46,297 nt of DNA from an uncultured Burkholderiales bacterium (GTDB taxonomy: Bacteria; Pseudomonadota; Gammaproteobacteria; Burkholderiales; Burkholderiaceae_C): positions 1 through 46,297 of the forward strand of contig CAIJQQ010000031.1 of NCBI GenBank assembly GCA_903822825.1, written 5' to 3'. This document shows positions 24,944-33,866 of this stretch, piece by piece (position 1 is the stretch's first letter; the number at the start of each line of letters is the position of its first letter). The notes under the pieces are model-generated. The model did no database searches and was not told the DNA's origin. It was given only the letters and a program-made list of their open reading frames with translations. The position numbers and the translations under genes are program-made.

Positions 24944-26647
24944 ATGAGCGACAAAATCATCCCGATCACACCCATCAACCGGCGCAGCGCCAACATCACA
25001 CAGGGCAAATCGCGTGCCCCCAACCGTTCGATGTATTACGCCATGGGCTATGAAGAAGGTGACTTCGTCAAACCCATGGTGGGCGTGGCCAATGGCCACA
25101 GCACCATCACCCCTTGCAACAGCGGTTTGCAAAAATTGGCCGATGCAGCCATCGAAGGCATTGAAGAAGCCGGCGGCAACGCACAAGTGTTTGGCACCCC
25201 CACCATCTCCGACGGCATGGCCATGGGCACCGAAGGCATGAAGTATTCGCTCGTCAGCCGCGAAGTCATCTCAGACTGCATTGAAACCTGCGTAGGTGGT
25301 CAATGGATGGATGGCGTTTTGGTGGTCGGCGGTTGCGACAAAAACATGCCCGGCGGCATGATGGGCATGCTGCGCGCCAACGTGCCGGCTATTTATGTTT
25401 ACGGCGGCACCATCCTGCCAGGCCGCTACCAGGGTAAAGACCTGAACATCGTCAGCGTGTTCGAAGCGGTGGGTGAAAACGCTGCGGGCAAACTCAGCGA
25501 CTTTGACCTCAAAGAAATTGAAAAACGGGCCATTCCGGGCACGGGTTCTTGCGGCGGCATGTACACCGCCAACACCATGTCCTCGGCGTTTGAGGCTTTG
25601 GGCATGTCCCTGCCCTACTCGTCCACCATGGCCAACCCCCATGATGAAACGCAAAACTCTGCCAAAGAATCGGCCAAGGTCTTGATCGAAGCCATCAAAA
25701 AAGACCTCAAGCCCCGCGACATCGTGACCAAGGAAGCGATCGAAAACGCCGTGGCCGTGATCATGGCCACGGGTGGTTCGACCAATGCGGTGCTGCACTT
25801 TTTGGCCATTGCCCACACCGCAGGCGTGGAGTGGACGATTGACGACTTCGAGCGCATGCGCAAGAAAATTCCGGTCATTTGCGACCTGAAACCCAGCGGC
25901 AAGTACCTTGCGGTTGACCTGCACCAAGCCGGCGGTATTCCCCAAGTCATGAAAACCTTGTTGGCCGCTGGCTTGCTGCATGGCGATTGCATGACCATCA
26001 CGGGCAAAACCATTGCCGAAAACCTGAAAGACGTGCCTGACGTTCCGCGCGCCGACCAAGACGTGATTCGCCCGATTGACAAGCCCATGTACGCCGAAGG
26101 GCACTTGGCCATTCTCAAAGGCAATTTGTCGCCCGAAGGCGCCGTGGCCAAAATCACCGGCCTTAAAAACCCGGTCATCACCGGCCCAGCGCGTGTGTTT
26201 GACGACGAGCAATCGGCCTTGGCAGCCATCTTGGCGGGAAAGATTGTGGCTGGCGACGTGATGGTTTTGCGCTACCTCGGTCCCAAAGGCGGCCCCGGCA
26301 TGCCCGAAATGTTGGCCCCAACCGGCGCTTTGATTGGCGCAGGTTTGGGCGAGAGCGTGGGCCTGATCACCGACGGCCGTTTCTCGGGCGGCACCTGGGG
26401 CATGGTAGTGGGCCACGTCGCCCCCGAAGCAGCAGCCGGCGGCAACATTGCGTTTGTGCATGAAGGCGACAGCATCACCATTGATGCGCACAAATTGGTG
26501 CTTGAGCTGAACGTACCTGAGGTCGAACTGGCCAAGCGCCGCGAAGGCTGGACAGCACCTGCGCCGCGTTACACCCGTGGCGTGCAAGCCAAATTCGCCT
26601 TCAACGCCTCGAGCGCCAGCAAGGGCGCTGTTCTTGACCTGTATTGA
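24944..26647 (+). CDS. ilvD: Dihydroxy-acid dehydratase
   Basis: A 567-residue IlvD/Edd family enzyme that dehydrates 2,3-dihydroxy-acids in valine, leucine and isoleucine synthesis. Three cysteines suited to a [2Fe-2S] cluster are C58 (PCNSG), C131 ([10 protein letters not shown]) and C203 ([14 protein letters not shown]), matching the plant/mycobacterial-like subgroup. The C-terminal [10 protein letters not shown] signature is present. The start at 24944 is just after ACCACC, with alternative upstream in-frame reading rejected on length. Monocistronic or followed by the small cytochrome c gene 25 bp later. Confidence 0.96.
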   Translation: MSDKIIPITPINRRSANITQGKSRAPNRSMYYAMGYEEGDFVKPMVGVANGHSTITPCNSGLQKLADAAIEGIEEAGGNAQVFGTPTISDGMAMGTEGMKYSLVSREVISDCIETCVGGQWMDGVLVVGGCDKNMPGGMMGMLRANVPAIYVYGGTILPGRYQGKDLNIVSVFEAVGENAAGKLSDFDLKEIEKRAIPGTGSCGGMYTANTMSSAFEALGMSLPYSSTMANPHDETQNSAKESAKVLIEAIKKDLKPRDIVTKEAIENAVAVIMATGGSTNAVLHFLAIAHTAGVEWTIDDFERMRKKIPVICDLKPSGKYLAVDLHQAGGIPQVMKTLLAAGLLHGDCMTITGKTIAENLKDVPDVPRADQDVIRPIDKPMYAEGHLAILKGNLSPEGAVAKITGLKNPVITGPARVFDDEQSALAAILAGKIVAGDVMVLRYLGPKGGPGMPEMLAPTGALIGAGLGESVGLITDGRFSGGTWGMVVGHVAPEAAAGGNIAFVHEGDSITIDAHKLVLELNVPEVELAKRREGWTAPAPRYTRGVQAKFAFNASSASKGAVLDLY

Positions 26648-26672
26648 CGGATCAACCCCAGTCAGAAATACC

Positions 26673-26978
26673 ATGCGAAAACTGATATTGGCCTGTGCAC
26701 TCAGCGCAGCAGCATTCAAGCCTGCCATGGCCGACATGGCTCTGGCCACCTCCAAAAACTGCATGGCTTGCCATGCCGTGGACAAGAAAATTGTGGGACC
26801 TGCTTACAAAGAAGTCGCGGCCAAATACCAAGGCGACAAGGCAGCTGCCGACAAGTTGGCCACAAAGATCTTGAAGGGCGGCTCAGGCGTCTGGGGTGCG
26901 ATCCCGATGCCGGCCAACCCACAGGTCAACGAAGCTGATTCCAAGAAATTAGCCGCTTGGGTGCTGAGTCTCAAGTAG
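26673..26978 (+). CDS. Small periplasmic cytochrome c (c551/c552 type)
   Basis: A 101-residue precursor with a Sec signal (MRKLILACALSAAAF, cleavage near AMA) and one heme site CMACH at C30-H34. The distal methionine is in AIPMPANPQ near residue 80, typical of small monoheme class I electron carriers. It follows ilvD by 25 bp and is closed by a strong terminator at 27004-27027. Likely donor to a terminal oxidase or to a nitrogen-oxide reductase. Confidence 0.92.
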   Translation: MRKLILACALSAAAFKPAMADMALATSKNCMACHAVDKKIVGPAYKEVAAKYQGDKAAADKLATKILKGGSGVWGAIPMPANPQVNEADSKKLAAWVLSLK

Positions 26979-27003
26979 GCCCTCGTCCTCTCCCCTCCAA
27001 TGA

Positions 27004-27027
27004 ACCCGCTGATTGCGGGTTTTTTTT
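27004..27027 (+). terminator. Rho-independent terminator after the cytochrome c gene
   Basis: The stem ACCCGC/GCGGGT with loop TGATT is followed by a run of eight T. It lies 25 bp after the cytochrome c stop codon. Confidence 0.9.
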
Positions 27028-27037
27028 CTGCCATGTT

Positions 27038-27061
27038 GCTAATGATATTGATTCGCATCTA
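27038..27061. promoter_or_regulatory. Overlapping Fur-like and FNR-like site
   Basis: Positions 27038-27056 match the 19-bp Fur consensus in about 14 positions (TAATGATATTGATT core). Overlapping it, TTGAT-TCGC-ATCTA at 27048-27061 matches nine of ten FNR positions. It stands about 48-70 bp upstream of the cupredoxin gene. Iron control is favoured by the FtrB-like gene downstream; oxygen control is an alternative or addition. Confidence 0.5.
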
Positions 27062-27108
27062 CAATTCAACTCTCCTCATCAATGACAACTCAAAAGGACA
27101 AGCCTGTC

Positions 27109-27474
27109 ATGCATTCCACTGTTCAAGCGCCAGTTAAACCATCCCTCAAAACGCTCAAGCGAATGGCACTCGCCCTGGGCCTGAGCATTTCAGCCGCAAG
27201 TTGGGCCGCTGACCTGCCAGCGCTGCTGGTCATCAAAAACCACCGGTTCGAACCTGCTGAACTCAAAGTCCCTGCCAACCAGCGCGTCCGGCTGACGGTC
27301 CACAACCAAGACAGCACCCCAGAGGAGTTTGAAAGCCACGACCTGAACCGCGAAAAAGTCATCCCAGCCGGAGGCAAGGCGGTGATCTTCATCGGCCCCC
27401 TCAAACCCGGTCGCTACGAATTCATCGGTGAATTCAATGAAGTCACGGCCAAAGGCGCTGTCATTGCCGAGTGA
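27109..27474 (+). CDS. Cupredoxin-fold periplasmic protein (FtrB-like)
   Basis: A 121-residue protein with a signal peptide (MALALGLSISAASWA core) and a cupredoxin domain. The pattern IKNHRFEPAELKVPANQRV followed by TPEEFESHDLNREKVIP and PGRYEFIGEF resembles FtrB of the Bordetella FtrABCD ferrous iron importer and the cupredoxin part of EfeO. In that system it oxidises or hands over iron next to the FTR1-type permease and P19. Here neither permease nor P19 is adjacent. The start at 27109 follows AAAAGGA; an ATG at 27082 lacks such a site. Confidence 0.8.
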   Translation: MHSTVQAPVKPSLKTLKRMALALGLSISAASWAADLPALLVIKNHRFEPAELKVPANQRVRLTVHNQDSTPEEFESHDLNREKVIPAGGKAVIFIGPLKPGRYEFIGEFNEVTAKGAVIAE

Positions 27475-27488
27475 AAGCGACAAACAAC

Positions 27489-28244
27489 ATGAGAAAAAAA
27501 CGCATCGCCAACGCCAGTTTTGTCCTTTGCAGCGCCTTGACCACCTGGTTAGCCCCACCCATGGCCCAGGCCGGACCCAACGACTACATTCGCACCCCCA
27601 CCGTAGAGCAAGGCGAAAAAGAAATCGACTTCAAGTGGGGAACACAAAAAAACAGAGACGGTACAAATGAAGCCGCCACCTCCATCGGGCTGGGCTACGG
27701 CGTCAACAACTGGTGGTTCACAGAGGTCTATGCCAAATACAAAAAAGCCCCCGGCGAAGCCAATGCTTTTGATGCTTGGGAATGGGAAAACCGTTTTCAG
27801 CTGACTGAAACAGGCCAATACCCACTGGATGTGGGTTTCCTGCTGGAAATCGAACGCCCTTCCGACCGCAGCGAAGGATACGAAATCACCTATGGCCCGC
27901 TGTTACAAACCGAATGGGGCAAGCTGCAAGCCAACTTCAACCTGCTGGTGCAAAAACACGTCAAAGCCAGCGTGCCGTTCGACACAGAACTGCACTACCA
28001 GGGCCAAATCAAATACCGCCATTCAGAACAGCTCGAATGGGGCGCGCAAGCCTTTGGGTCATGGGGGCAATGGAACCGATGGAGCCCCACCTCCCAACAA
28101 CAACACAAGATCGGCCCTGCCCTGTTCGGGAAAATTCGCACAGGCACCCAACAAGCCATCAAATGGAATGCCGGCTTGCTGCGCGGCACCACGGCAGGCA
28201 CCCCTCAAAACACCTTCCGATTACAAACTGAATTCGAGTTTTGA
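27489..28244 (+). CDS. Putative outer-membrane beta-barrel protein
   Basis: About 251 residues with a signal peptide (cleavage near AQA, residue 29) followed by alternating strands with aromatic girdle residues. The C-terminus TEFEF ends in Phe, the usual signal for barrel insertion by Bam. The repeated pattern of hydrophobic-polar alternation suggests a 10-12-stranded barrel, but I do not recognise the family. It lies 14 bp after the cupredoxin gene (a GTG at 27471 would overlap it), so the pair is one operon. Possible role in iron passage across the outer membrane. Confidence 0.7.
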   Translation: MRKKRIANASFVLCSALTTWLAPPMAQAGPNDYIRTPTVEQGEKEIDFKWGTQKNRDGTNEAATSIGLGYGVNNWWFTEVYAKYKKAPGEANAFDAWEWENRFQLTETGQYPLDVGFLLEIERPSDRSEGYEITYGPLLQTEWGKLQANFNLLVQKHVKASVPFDTELHYQGQIKYRHSEQLEWGAQAFGSWGQWNRWSPTSQQQHKIGPALFGKIRTGTQQAIKWNAGLLRGTTAGTPQNTFRLQTEFEF

Positions 28245-28251
28245 GTGCAAT

Positions 28252-28273
28252 GCCCCCATTGGGGGCTTGATTT
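28252..28273 (+). terminator. Probable terminator after the barrel protein gene
   Basis: Stem GCCCCC/GGGGGC with a three-base ATT loop, followed by the T-rich TTGATTT. It starts 8 bp after the stop codon. The U-tract is broken, so efficiency may be moderate. Confidence 0.55.
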
Positions 28274-28283
28274 CACACTCACG

Positions 28284-28337
28284 CCCCTCAAATGAGGTAA
28301 CGTAGCTTATCTTTACGAATCAACCTCATTTCCGGGG
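28284..28337. repeat. 15-bp inverted repeat with 24-bp spacer
   Basis: CCCC-tc-AAATGAGGT at 28284-28298 pairs with ACCTCATTT-cc-GGGG at 28323-28337. Nine inner pairs and four outer pairs are perfect, with two mismatches between. It lies 45 bp before the start of the TPR-TM gene, in the likely promoter/leader region. It could be a regulator binding site or a leader hairpin. Confidence 0.6.
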
Positions 28338-28382
28338 TGGTTTGCGGATAGATTGAAGTCTTCAATGTCTCAAAGAGGAACC

Positions 28383-29276
28383 ATGATCAAACCCCTGTCC
28401 ACCATCCTGAAGTCAATGTTGCTGTGCACCGCACTGGTGTCCGTCAGCCTGGCGCTGGCACTGCCCACGCCCAAAGACATTGAGGGCGCGGTTGCGCAAG
28501 GCCACCTGACGCAAGCCGAATCGATGCTGCGCGAGGTCATAGCGGCCAAGCCCCAAAGCGCCAAAGCACACTACGAACTCGGACAAGTGCTGCTGCGTGA
28601 AAACCGCGCATCCGAAGCCCAGGCCGAACTCAAACAAGCCCAAGCGATCGACCCCACCCTGAAATTCGCCGGCAGCGACAAGCAATTTCAGGAGTTGATG
28701 GATCGCACGCAAGCCAAACCTCAAGCGGCTCGTCCTGCCAACGTTCAGTCTGCACCCCAAGCACCTGCGCAGTCAGGCAGCGGGTTCTCTTTGACCTATG
28801 TCTGGATCGGCATTGCGGCTCTGGGCGTGATTGCACTGCTGATCCGCATGAACCGCCCTGCGACACCACCCATGTCTCCGGCCTATGCACCACCTGCAAC
28901 GCCAGCAGGCAGCCCCTTGTCGACGGGCTTTGGTCGCAACCCCGCCACGGGCTATGCCCCAGCGGCTGCGGGCTACCCACCAGCGGGCTATCCCGGTGGT
29001 GCACCCGCGGGCGGCTCCACCATGACGGGAGCTGTGGTCGGTGGTTTGGCTGGCGTGGCCGCTGGTTACGCTTTGTCCAAGGCCCTGGAAGGCGAGCACC
29101 ACACAACGCAACCAGCGCAAGCCCCGGCCAGCAACGGCTGGGCAGACAACCAGGGGTTGGTGTCAGGCCAACCGGCCGTGCCAGAATTTGACGCGGGCAC
29201 AGGCAGCGGCTGGGGCGACGATTCGGGTGGCGACTCGGGCGGCGGCTCTGAGGGCGGCTCGGACGACAACTGGTAA
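28383..29276 (+). CDS. TPR protein with one TM segment and Gly/Ser/Asp-rich tail
   Basis: A 297-residue protein. An N-terminal signal or anchor (residues 8-25) is followed by a TPR-like pair (AQGHLTQAESMLREVI and AKAHYELGQVLLRE, about 38-90). A Pro/Ala/Gln linker leads to a TM helix (VWIGIAALGVIALLIRM near 145), a Pro/Ala/Gly/Tyr-rich region, a glycine-zipper-like hydrophobic segment and an acidic Gly/Ser/Asp tail. The tail resembles TPM-type proteins in its low complexity. Function unknown. Start at 28383 has AGAGGA upstream; alternative ATG at 28365. Confidence 0.75.
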   Translation: MIKPLSTILKSMLLCTALVSVSLALALPTPKDIEGAVAQGHLTQAESMLREVIAAKPQSAKAHYELGQVLLRENRASEAQAELKQAQAIDPTLKFAGSDKQFQELMDRTQAKPQAARPANVQSAPQAPAQSGSGFSLTYVWIGIAALGVIALLIRMNRPATPPMSPAYAPPATPAGSPLSTGFGRNPATGYAPAAAGYPPAGYPGGAPAGGSTMTGAVVGGLAGVAAGYALSKALEGEHHTTQPAQAPASNGWADNQGLVSGQPAVPEFDAGTGSGWGDDSGGDSGGGSEGGSDDNW

Positions 29277-29305
29277 GTACAACAGCGCCCGCCCAATCGC
29301 CCACA

Positions 29306-29331
29306 AAAAAGCCCGCTTGCGCGGGCTTTTT
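29306..29331. terminator. Bidirectional terminator between TPR-TM and HbpS-like genes
   Basis: AAAAAGCCCGC-TTGC-GCGGGCTTTTT is a perfect stem flanked by A and T tracts, so it can terminate both convergent genes that end at 29276 and 29351. Confidence 0.9.
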
Positions 29332-29350
29332 GTTTGCCTGCAACCTGCGA

Positions 29351-29758
29351 TCAGAGGCCGATGGCAGCCAAGCCCGCCTTGGCGATCTGGGCGTCTTCGT
29401 TCGACTTGACCCCGCTGACACCGACGGCGCCCAGGCAAGCGCCGTCTTTCATGATCGGCACACCCCCTTCGAGCATGCCTTGCACGGTTGGCGCAGAGAG
29501 AAAGGAATAACGCCCGCCATTGATAACGTCTTCATAGACCTTGCTCTCGCGCTGACCCAAAGCTGCTGTGTGGGCCTTGGCCGGGGCGATGTGAGAAGAA
29601 ATGGGGGGGGCACCGTTCAGGCGCTGAAAATGCAGCAGGTGGCCGCCAGCGTCCACGATGGCGATGCTGACGTTCCAGTTGTTTTTCTGGGCTTCGGCCT
29701 GGGCAGCAGCAGCAATGGCTTGAACATCGGACAGTTCGAGGACAGATTGTGTTTTCAT
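29351..29758 (-). CDS. GlcG/HbpS family protein
   Basis: A 135-residue protein of the GlcG/HbpS (heme-binding, DUF336) family. It has SIAIVDAGGHLLHFQR in the first half and GGVPIMKDGACLGAVGVSG in the second, the two glycine-rich family signatures. HbpS binds heme in Streptomyces, but many relatives act as small metabolite chaperones or remain uncharacterised. No signal peptide. It appears to be a single-gene unit sharing a terminator with its convergent neighbour. Confidence 0.88.
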   Translation of the reverse strand: MKTQSVLELSDVQAIAAAAQAEAQKNNWNVSIAIVDAGGHLLHFQRLNGAPPISSHIAPAKAHTAALGQRESKVYEDVINGGRYSFLSAPTVQGMLEGGVPIMKDGACLGAVGVSGVKSNEDAQIAKAGLAAIGL

Positions 29759-29940
29759 GGAGGTGTTCGTTCAGAAAAGAAAAACGCAAGCATACATGGC
29801 CTCAGCAGGCCTATTTGAAACCTCAAGACAAAACTGAAACGACCCCGATAACCCCACCCTCAGAGGGAAATAGCTTGCAAGGCGAACCACGGCCCTACAA
29901 TGACAAGGCCCTGATGTCAGGGTTTGAATGGAGCACACAC

Positions 29941-30636
29941 ATGAGCGATTTCCAAACACTGGACACCTCCACCTGGGGACGTGCAAGCACCCCAGCCGAG
30001 CGCAACCGCGTGATGCGCAACACCTACTGGTTGCTGGCCTTGTCTCTGCTGCCCACGGTGCTGGGCGCCTGGCTGGGCGTGGCCACTGGGATCACCCAGT
30101 CGCTGTCGGGCGGTCTGGGGCTGGTGGTTTTTCTCGGCGGAGCATTTGGTTTCATGTACGCCATCGAAAAAACCAAGAACTCGGCCTCTGGCGTTCCCGT
30201 TTTGCTGGCCTTCACCTTCTTCATGGGTCTGATGCTCTCACGCATGATCGCCATGGTGCTGGGTTTTAAAAACGGCTCTGAGCTCATCATGACGGCCTTT
30301 GCCGGCACGGCGGGTGTGTTTTTTGTGATGGCCAGCGTGGCCAGCACCATCAAACGCGACATTTCTGGCATGGGCAAGTGGCTGTTCGTTGGCGCTTTGG
30401 TGCTGATGGTGGGCGGCATCGTCAACATGTTCATCGGCTCCACCGTGGGCATGATGGTCATCTCCACATTGGCGATTGGCATCTTCAGCGCCTACCTGCT
30501 GTACGACCTCAAGCAGATCATTGACGGCGGCGAGACCAACTACATCAGCGCCACTTTGGCGCTTTACCTGGACCTGTTCAACATCTTCCAGAGCCTGCTG
30601 GCCCTCTTGGGCATCATGGGCGGCGAACGCGACTGA
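29941..30636 (+). CDS. Bax inhibitor-1 family membrane protein (YccA/YbhL-like)
   Basis: A 231-residue integral membrane protein with seven hydrophobic segments and the BI-1 late signature YLDLFNIFQSLLALLG. In bacteria YccA modulates FtsH proteolysis and BsYetJ conducts calcium. The acidic residues of the di-aspartyl sensor are candidates in YDLKQII and YLDLFN. The gene is flanked by a bidirectional terminator at 30668-30693. No partner gene suggests a specific role here. Confidence 0.92.
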   Translation: MSDFQTLDTSTWGRASTPAERNRVMRNTYWLLALSLLPTVLGAWLGVATGITQSLSGGLGLVVFLGGAFGFMYAIEKTKNSASGVPVLLAFTFFMGLMLSRMIAMVLGFKNGSELIMTAFAGTAGVFFVMASVASTIKRDISGMGKWLFVGALVLMVGGIVNMFIGSTVGMMVISTLAIGIFSAYLLYDLKQIIDGGETNYISATLALYLDLFNIFQSLLALLGIMGGERD

Positions 30637-30667
30637 GCGTTCGCCTCAGCGGTCCAAACCCCAGAAG

Positions 30668-30693
30668 AAAAAGGCTCCCTCGGGAGCCTTTTT
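30668..30693. terminator. Bidirectional terminator between BI-1 gene and rlmD
   Basis: AAAAAGGCTCCC-TC-GGGAGCCTTTTT is a perfect 12-bp stem with A and T tracts, lying between convergent stops at 30636 and 30712. Confidence 0.92.
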
Positions 30694-30711
30694 CCGTGGA
30701 CCCAAGGGCAG

Positions 30712-32139
30712 TCATGCCCGTTCGAAAACCGCCATGCTCTCCACATGCGCCGTGTGGGCAAACATGTTGATCACGCCCGCGGCCACGCAGCGGTATCCCG
30801 CCTGGTGAACCAACAGGCCAGCGTCGCGGGCCAACGTTGCCGGGTTGCAGCTCACATACACAATGCGCTTCGGGGGCGTCCAGCCACCTCGCAATTCGGG
30901 TTGCAGGTGCAGTTCGGCCAGGGCTTTTGAAAGCGCAAACGCACCCTCACGGGGGGGATCCACCAGCCACTTATCGGCCACGCCGTCGGCCACCAGCATG
31001 GCTGGCGTCATTTCGAACAAGTTGCGGGCCAAAAAAGTGGTGGGGGACAGGGGGTCTTGCCCGCTGCGCAGAGCTTGGTTGTGCGTCAGGTTCTCGCGCG
31101 AGCGGGCCACCAAGGCCTCAGCGCCTTCGATGCCCAGCACCTCGCCCGCCTGCGTAGCGATGGGCAGCGTGAAGTTGCCCAGGCCACAAAACCAGTCGAT
31201 CACGCGCTCAGACTTTTGAGCCTTGAGCAGACGCAATGCACGCGACACCAACACGCGGTTGATGTGCGGGTTGACCTGGGTGAAGTCGGTCGGTCTGAAG
31301 GGCATGTGCACACCAAAGTCGGGCAGGCTGTAAGCCAGTTGTTGGCCACCTTCGTCGAGCAAATGAACTGTGTCCGGCCCCTTGGGCTGCAGCCACCATT
31401 GCACATGGTGTTCAAGCGCAAAGACCCGCAGCCGCTGCTTGTCGCTGTCAGACAAAGGCGCCATGTGGCGCAGCACCAAAGCTGTGACCTCGTCGCCGCA
31501 AGCCAGTTCGATCTGCGGCAATGTTTCGCGGGCTTCCATCTGGGCAATCAAGCCACGCAAAGGCATCAGCATGCGGCTGACGTGCGGCGGCAAAATTGGG
31601 CAAACCTGCATGTCGGCGATGTAGCGGCTCTTGCGCTCGTGAAAGCCGATCAGCACCTCGCCTTTTTTGATCACGTAGCGAACCGACAGGCGACCCCGGT
31701 AGCGGTAGCCCCAGGCCGGGCCTTCGATGGGGCGCAGCATGGTTTCGGCCTTGACCTTGCCCAAGTGCCAGAGGTTGTCCTCCAACACGCGCTGCTTCAT
31801 GGCCACCTGCGCCGCCGCGTCAAGGTGCTGCATTTTGCAACCGCCGCAGGCCCCCTTGTGCAGGCCAAAGTTAGGGCAGCCGGGGCGAACGCGCTGAGAC
31901 GATTCGTGGTGGATGGCGGTGACGACGCCCTGCTCCCAGTTGTTCTTCTTGCGGTGCACGTTCACCGAGACGATTTCAAAAGGCAAAGCGCCTTCGATGA
32001 ACACGACTTTGCCATCCGGGCGGCGGGCAATGCCCTGGGCGTCGATGTCGAGGGAGCCTACGCGCAACCAGCCTTCGGGCAGGTCATCGCTGGAGGGGGT
32101 TTGGTGTCCGGAGACGGAGGTTTCTTCTTGTTCGCTCAT
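30712..32139 (-). CDS. rlmD: 23S rRNA (uracil-1939-C5)-methyltransferase
   Basis: A 475-residue RlmD/RumA-type enzyme. An N-terminal TRAM domain precedes the iron-sulfur site with three cysteines in [18 protein letters not shown] and a fourth in MQVCP. The methyltransferase domain has [14 protein letters not shown] (SAM loop), WLVDPPREG and the catalytic cysteine in [12 protein letters not shown]. It is last in the surE-pcm-nlpD run, 44 bp after nlpD. In several Burkholderiales rpoS precedes this gene; here it does not. RlmC or another RNA uridine target is possible but the size and Fe-S site favour RlmD. Confidence 0.92.
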   Translation of the reverse strand: MSEQEETSVSGHQTPSSDDLPEGWLRVGSLDIDAQGIARRPDGKVVFIEGALPFEIVSVNVHRKKNNWEQGVVTAIHHESSQRVRPGCPNFGLHKGACGGCKMQHLDAAAQVAMKQRVLEDNLWHLGKVKAETMLRPIEGPAWGYRYRGRLSVRYVIKKGEVLIGFHERKSRYIADMQVCPILPPHVSRMLMPLRGLIAQMEARETLPQIELACGDEVTALVLRHMAPLSDSDKQRLRVFALEHHVQWWLQPKGPDTVHLLDEGGQQLAYSLPDFGVHMPFRPTDFTQVNPHINRVLVSRALRLLKAQKSERVIDWFCGLGNFTLPIATQAGEVLGIEGAEALVARSRENLTHNQALRSGQDPLSPTTFLARNLFEMTPAMLVADGVADKWLVDPPREGAFALSKALAELHLQPELRGGWTPPKRIVYVSCNPATLARDAGLLVHQAGYRCVAAGVINMFAHTAHVESMAVFERA

Positions 32140-32183
32140 GCCCCGATTGTCTCAGGACACAGGGGGGGATTGGCGTTCATCCA

Positions 32184-33032
32184 TCAACGTGTCGCAAGGA
32201 ACTTGGCCGGGTCAACCGGTTTGCCTTGACGGCGCACTTCAAAGTGCAATTTCACACGGTCAGCATCGCTGTTGCCCATCTCGGCGATCTTGTCGCCCTT
32301 GTGCACTTTTTGATCTTCTTTCACCAGCAGCTTCTGGTTGTGGGCATAGGCCGTCAGGTAGGTGTTGTTGTGCTTGAGGATGACCAGGTTGCCATAGCCG
32401 CGCAGACCCGCACCCGCATACACCACTTGGCCATCGGCAGCGGCCATCACGGCATCTCCGGCTTTGCCGCCGATGTCCAAGCCTTTGTTTTTGGCCTCGT
32501 CAAAACCTGCAATCACGTTGCCATTTGCAGGCCAGGCAAAAGCCATGTCTTCGCTCGCGATGGGACTGGCGGCTGGCAAAGGCTTGGCAGGTGCAGTTGT
32601 CTGGACTGGAGTCTGCTGCGCGACCGACGGTCCGCTTTGCGCCACGGGTCGCACCACCACGCCCGCATTTTCAACCGCCGAACCAGGAGGCGTCACGCGC
32701 ACCACTTGGCCGACTTCGATCACATCGGGGTTGGCAATGTTGTTCCAGCGGGCCAAGTCTCTCCAGCCCTGCCCGTGGTCCAGGCCAATGCGGGTCAGGT
32801 TGTCGCCACGTTGGACGGTGTAGTAGCCGGGTTTGCCTGCGTTTTCTGCTGCAGCCAAGGGCTTGGCAACCTCGGGCTGTGTTGTCGAAGCAATCACGGG
32901 CGGAGGTGACGCCTTGCCCATGGCAGTGCGGTCTTCCACGGGCGCTGGGCGATTCGTGGTCGAGCAAGCAGCCAAAACGGCCGCGCCGAACAGTGACAGC
33001 AGCACTTTGCAGGTGCGATTCGAAAAGTTCAT
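32184..33032 (-). CDS. nlpD: NlpD-type lipoprotein, LysM plus degenerate LytM (amidase activator)
   Basis: A 282-residue lipoprotein with lipobox LAACS (Cys23), a LysM domain (YYTVQRGDNLTRIGLDHG to VGQVVRV, about 68-115), a Pro/Ala linker and a C-terminal LytM/M23-like domain. The zinc site is degenerate: NKGLDIGG lacks the usual first His, as in E. coli NlpD. Such proteins activate the cell-separation amidase AmiC rather than cut peptidoglycan themselves. The start at 33032 has GAAGG upstream. It is the third gene of surE-pcm-nlpD. Confidence 0.93.
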   Translation of the reverse strand: MNFSNRTCKVLLSLFGAAVLAACSTTNRPAPVEDRTAMGKASPPPVIASTTQPEVAKPLAAAENAGKPGYYTVQRGDNLTRIGLDHGQGWRDLARWNNIANPDVIEVGQVVRVTPPGSAVENAGVVVRPVAQSGPSVAQQTPVQTTAPAKPLPAASPIASEDMAFAWPANGNVIAGFDEAKNKGLDIGGKAGDAVMAAADGQVVYAGAGLRGYGNLVILKHNNTYLTAYAHNQKLLVKEDQKVHKGDKIAEMGNSDADRVKLHFEVRRQGKPVDPAKFLATR

Positions 33033-33044
33033 GTGATCCAACCT

Positions 33045-33866
33045 TCAGGCAATGCCGGATTTTAGGGGGACAAAATGCACGGCTTCAAGCACACGGCGCT
33101 CGAAGCCTTGTTCGGTTTTGAGCACCACGACCAGGGCTTGGTGGCCAGCAGTGGTGATGGTCGGGGCCACCAGCCGTCCACCCACCGCGAGCTGGTCCAA
33201 CCAAGCCTGCGGCACGGTGTCGCCACCCGCGGCCGAGATGATGCCGGCATAGGGCGCGCCCTTGGGGTAGCCCAACATGCCGTCACCCAAAATCAGGTGC
33301 ACATTGGCCAGGCGAAAGTGCCGCAGGTTCTCTCTTGCCTTGTCGTGCAGGCCGCGCAGACGTTCGATGCTGTAAACCTCGGTGGCCACGTGACTCAGCA
33401 CGGCCGCTTGGTAGCCACACCCCGTTCCGATTTCGAGCACGCGCCCCAGCTTGCCCTGGTGACCCTCGCGCAGTAACTCGATCATGCGGGCCACCACGTT
33501 GGGCTTGGAAATGGTTTGCCCCAAGCCGATGGGCAAGCTGGTGTCTTCGTAGGCCTGGTTGACCAGGGCCGTCTCCACAAAGCGGTGACGCTCCACTTGC
33601 CCCATCGCGGCCAGCACGGACGGGTCCTGGATGCCCTGCTCACCCAACTTTTGCACCATTCGGGCACGCACCGCGCCAGAGTCCAGCCCCAAGCCCAGCG
33701 GGCGGGGCGCTGAAGTCACGGGCTGCACCAAAGACTTGCCCAGCGCTTGCCCTGAAGGCTTGGCCAATGGTGTTTTGGCTGCCGAGGGCTTCACGGGCGC
33801 AAGCCGCCCTGTCGCAGGTTTGCGTGCGTCGTCCAGGTTGACCGGAAATCCGGGGCGCTTGGTCAT
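33045..33866 (-). CDS. pcm: Protein-L-isoaspartate O-methyltransferase
   Basis: A 273-residue SAM-dependent repair enzyme that methylates isoaspartyl residues. SAM motif VLEIGTGCGYQAAVLS and the family sequences GLGQTISKPNVVARM and APYAGIISAAGG are present. Compared with E. coli Pcm (about 208 residues) it carries an N-terminal extension of about 60 Pro/Ala/Lys-rich residues. Its start overlaps the surE stop by 4 bp (ATGA) and nlpD begins 12 bp after its end. The extended start keeps this coupling, so it is probably real. Confidence 0.93.
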   Translation of the reverse strand: MTKRPGFPVNLDDARKPATGRLAPVKPSAAKTPLAKPSGQALGKSLVQPVTSAPRPLGLGLDSGAVRARMVQKLGEQGIQDPSVLAAMGQVERHRFVETALVNQAYEDTSLPIGLGQTISKPNVVARMIELLREGHQGKLGRVLEIGTGCGYQAAVLSHVATEVYSIERLRGLHDKARENLRHFRLANVHLILGDGMLGYPKGAPYAGIISAAGGDTVPQAWLDQLAVGGRLVAPTITTAGHQALVVVLKTEQGFERRVLEAVHFVPLKSGIA

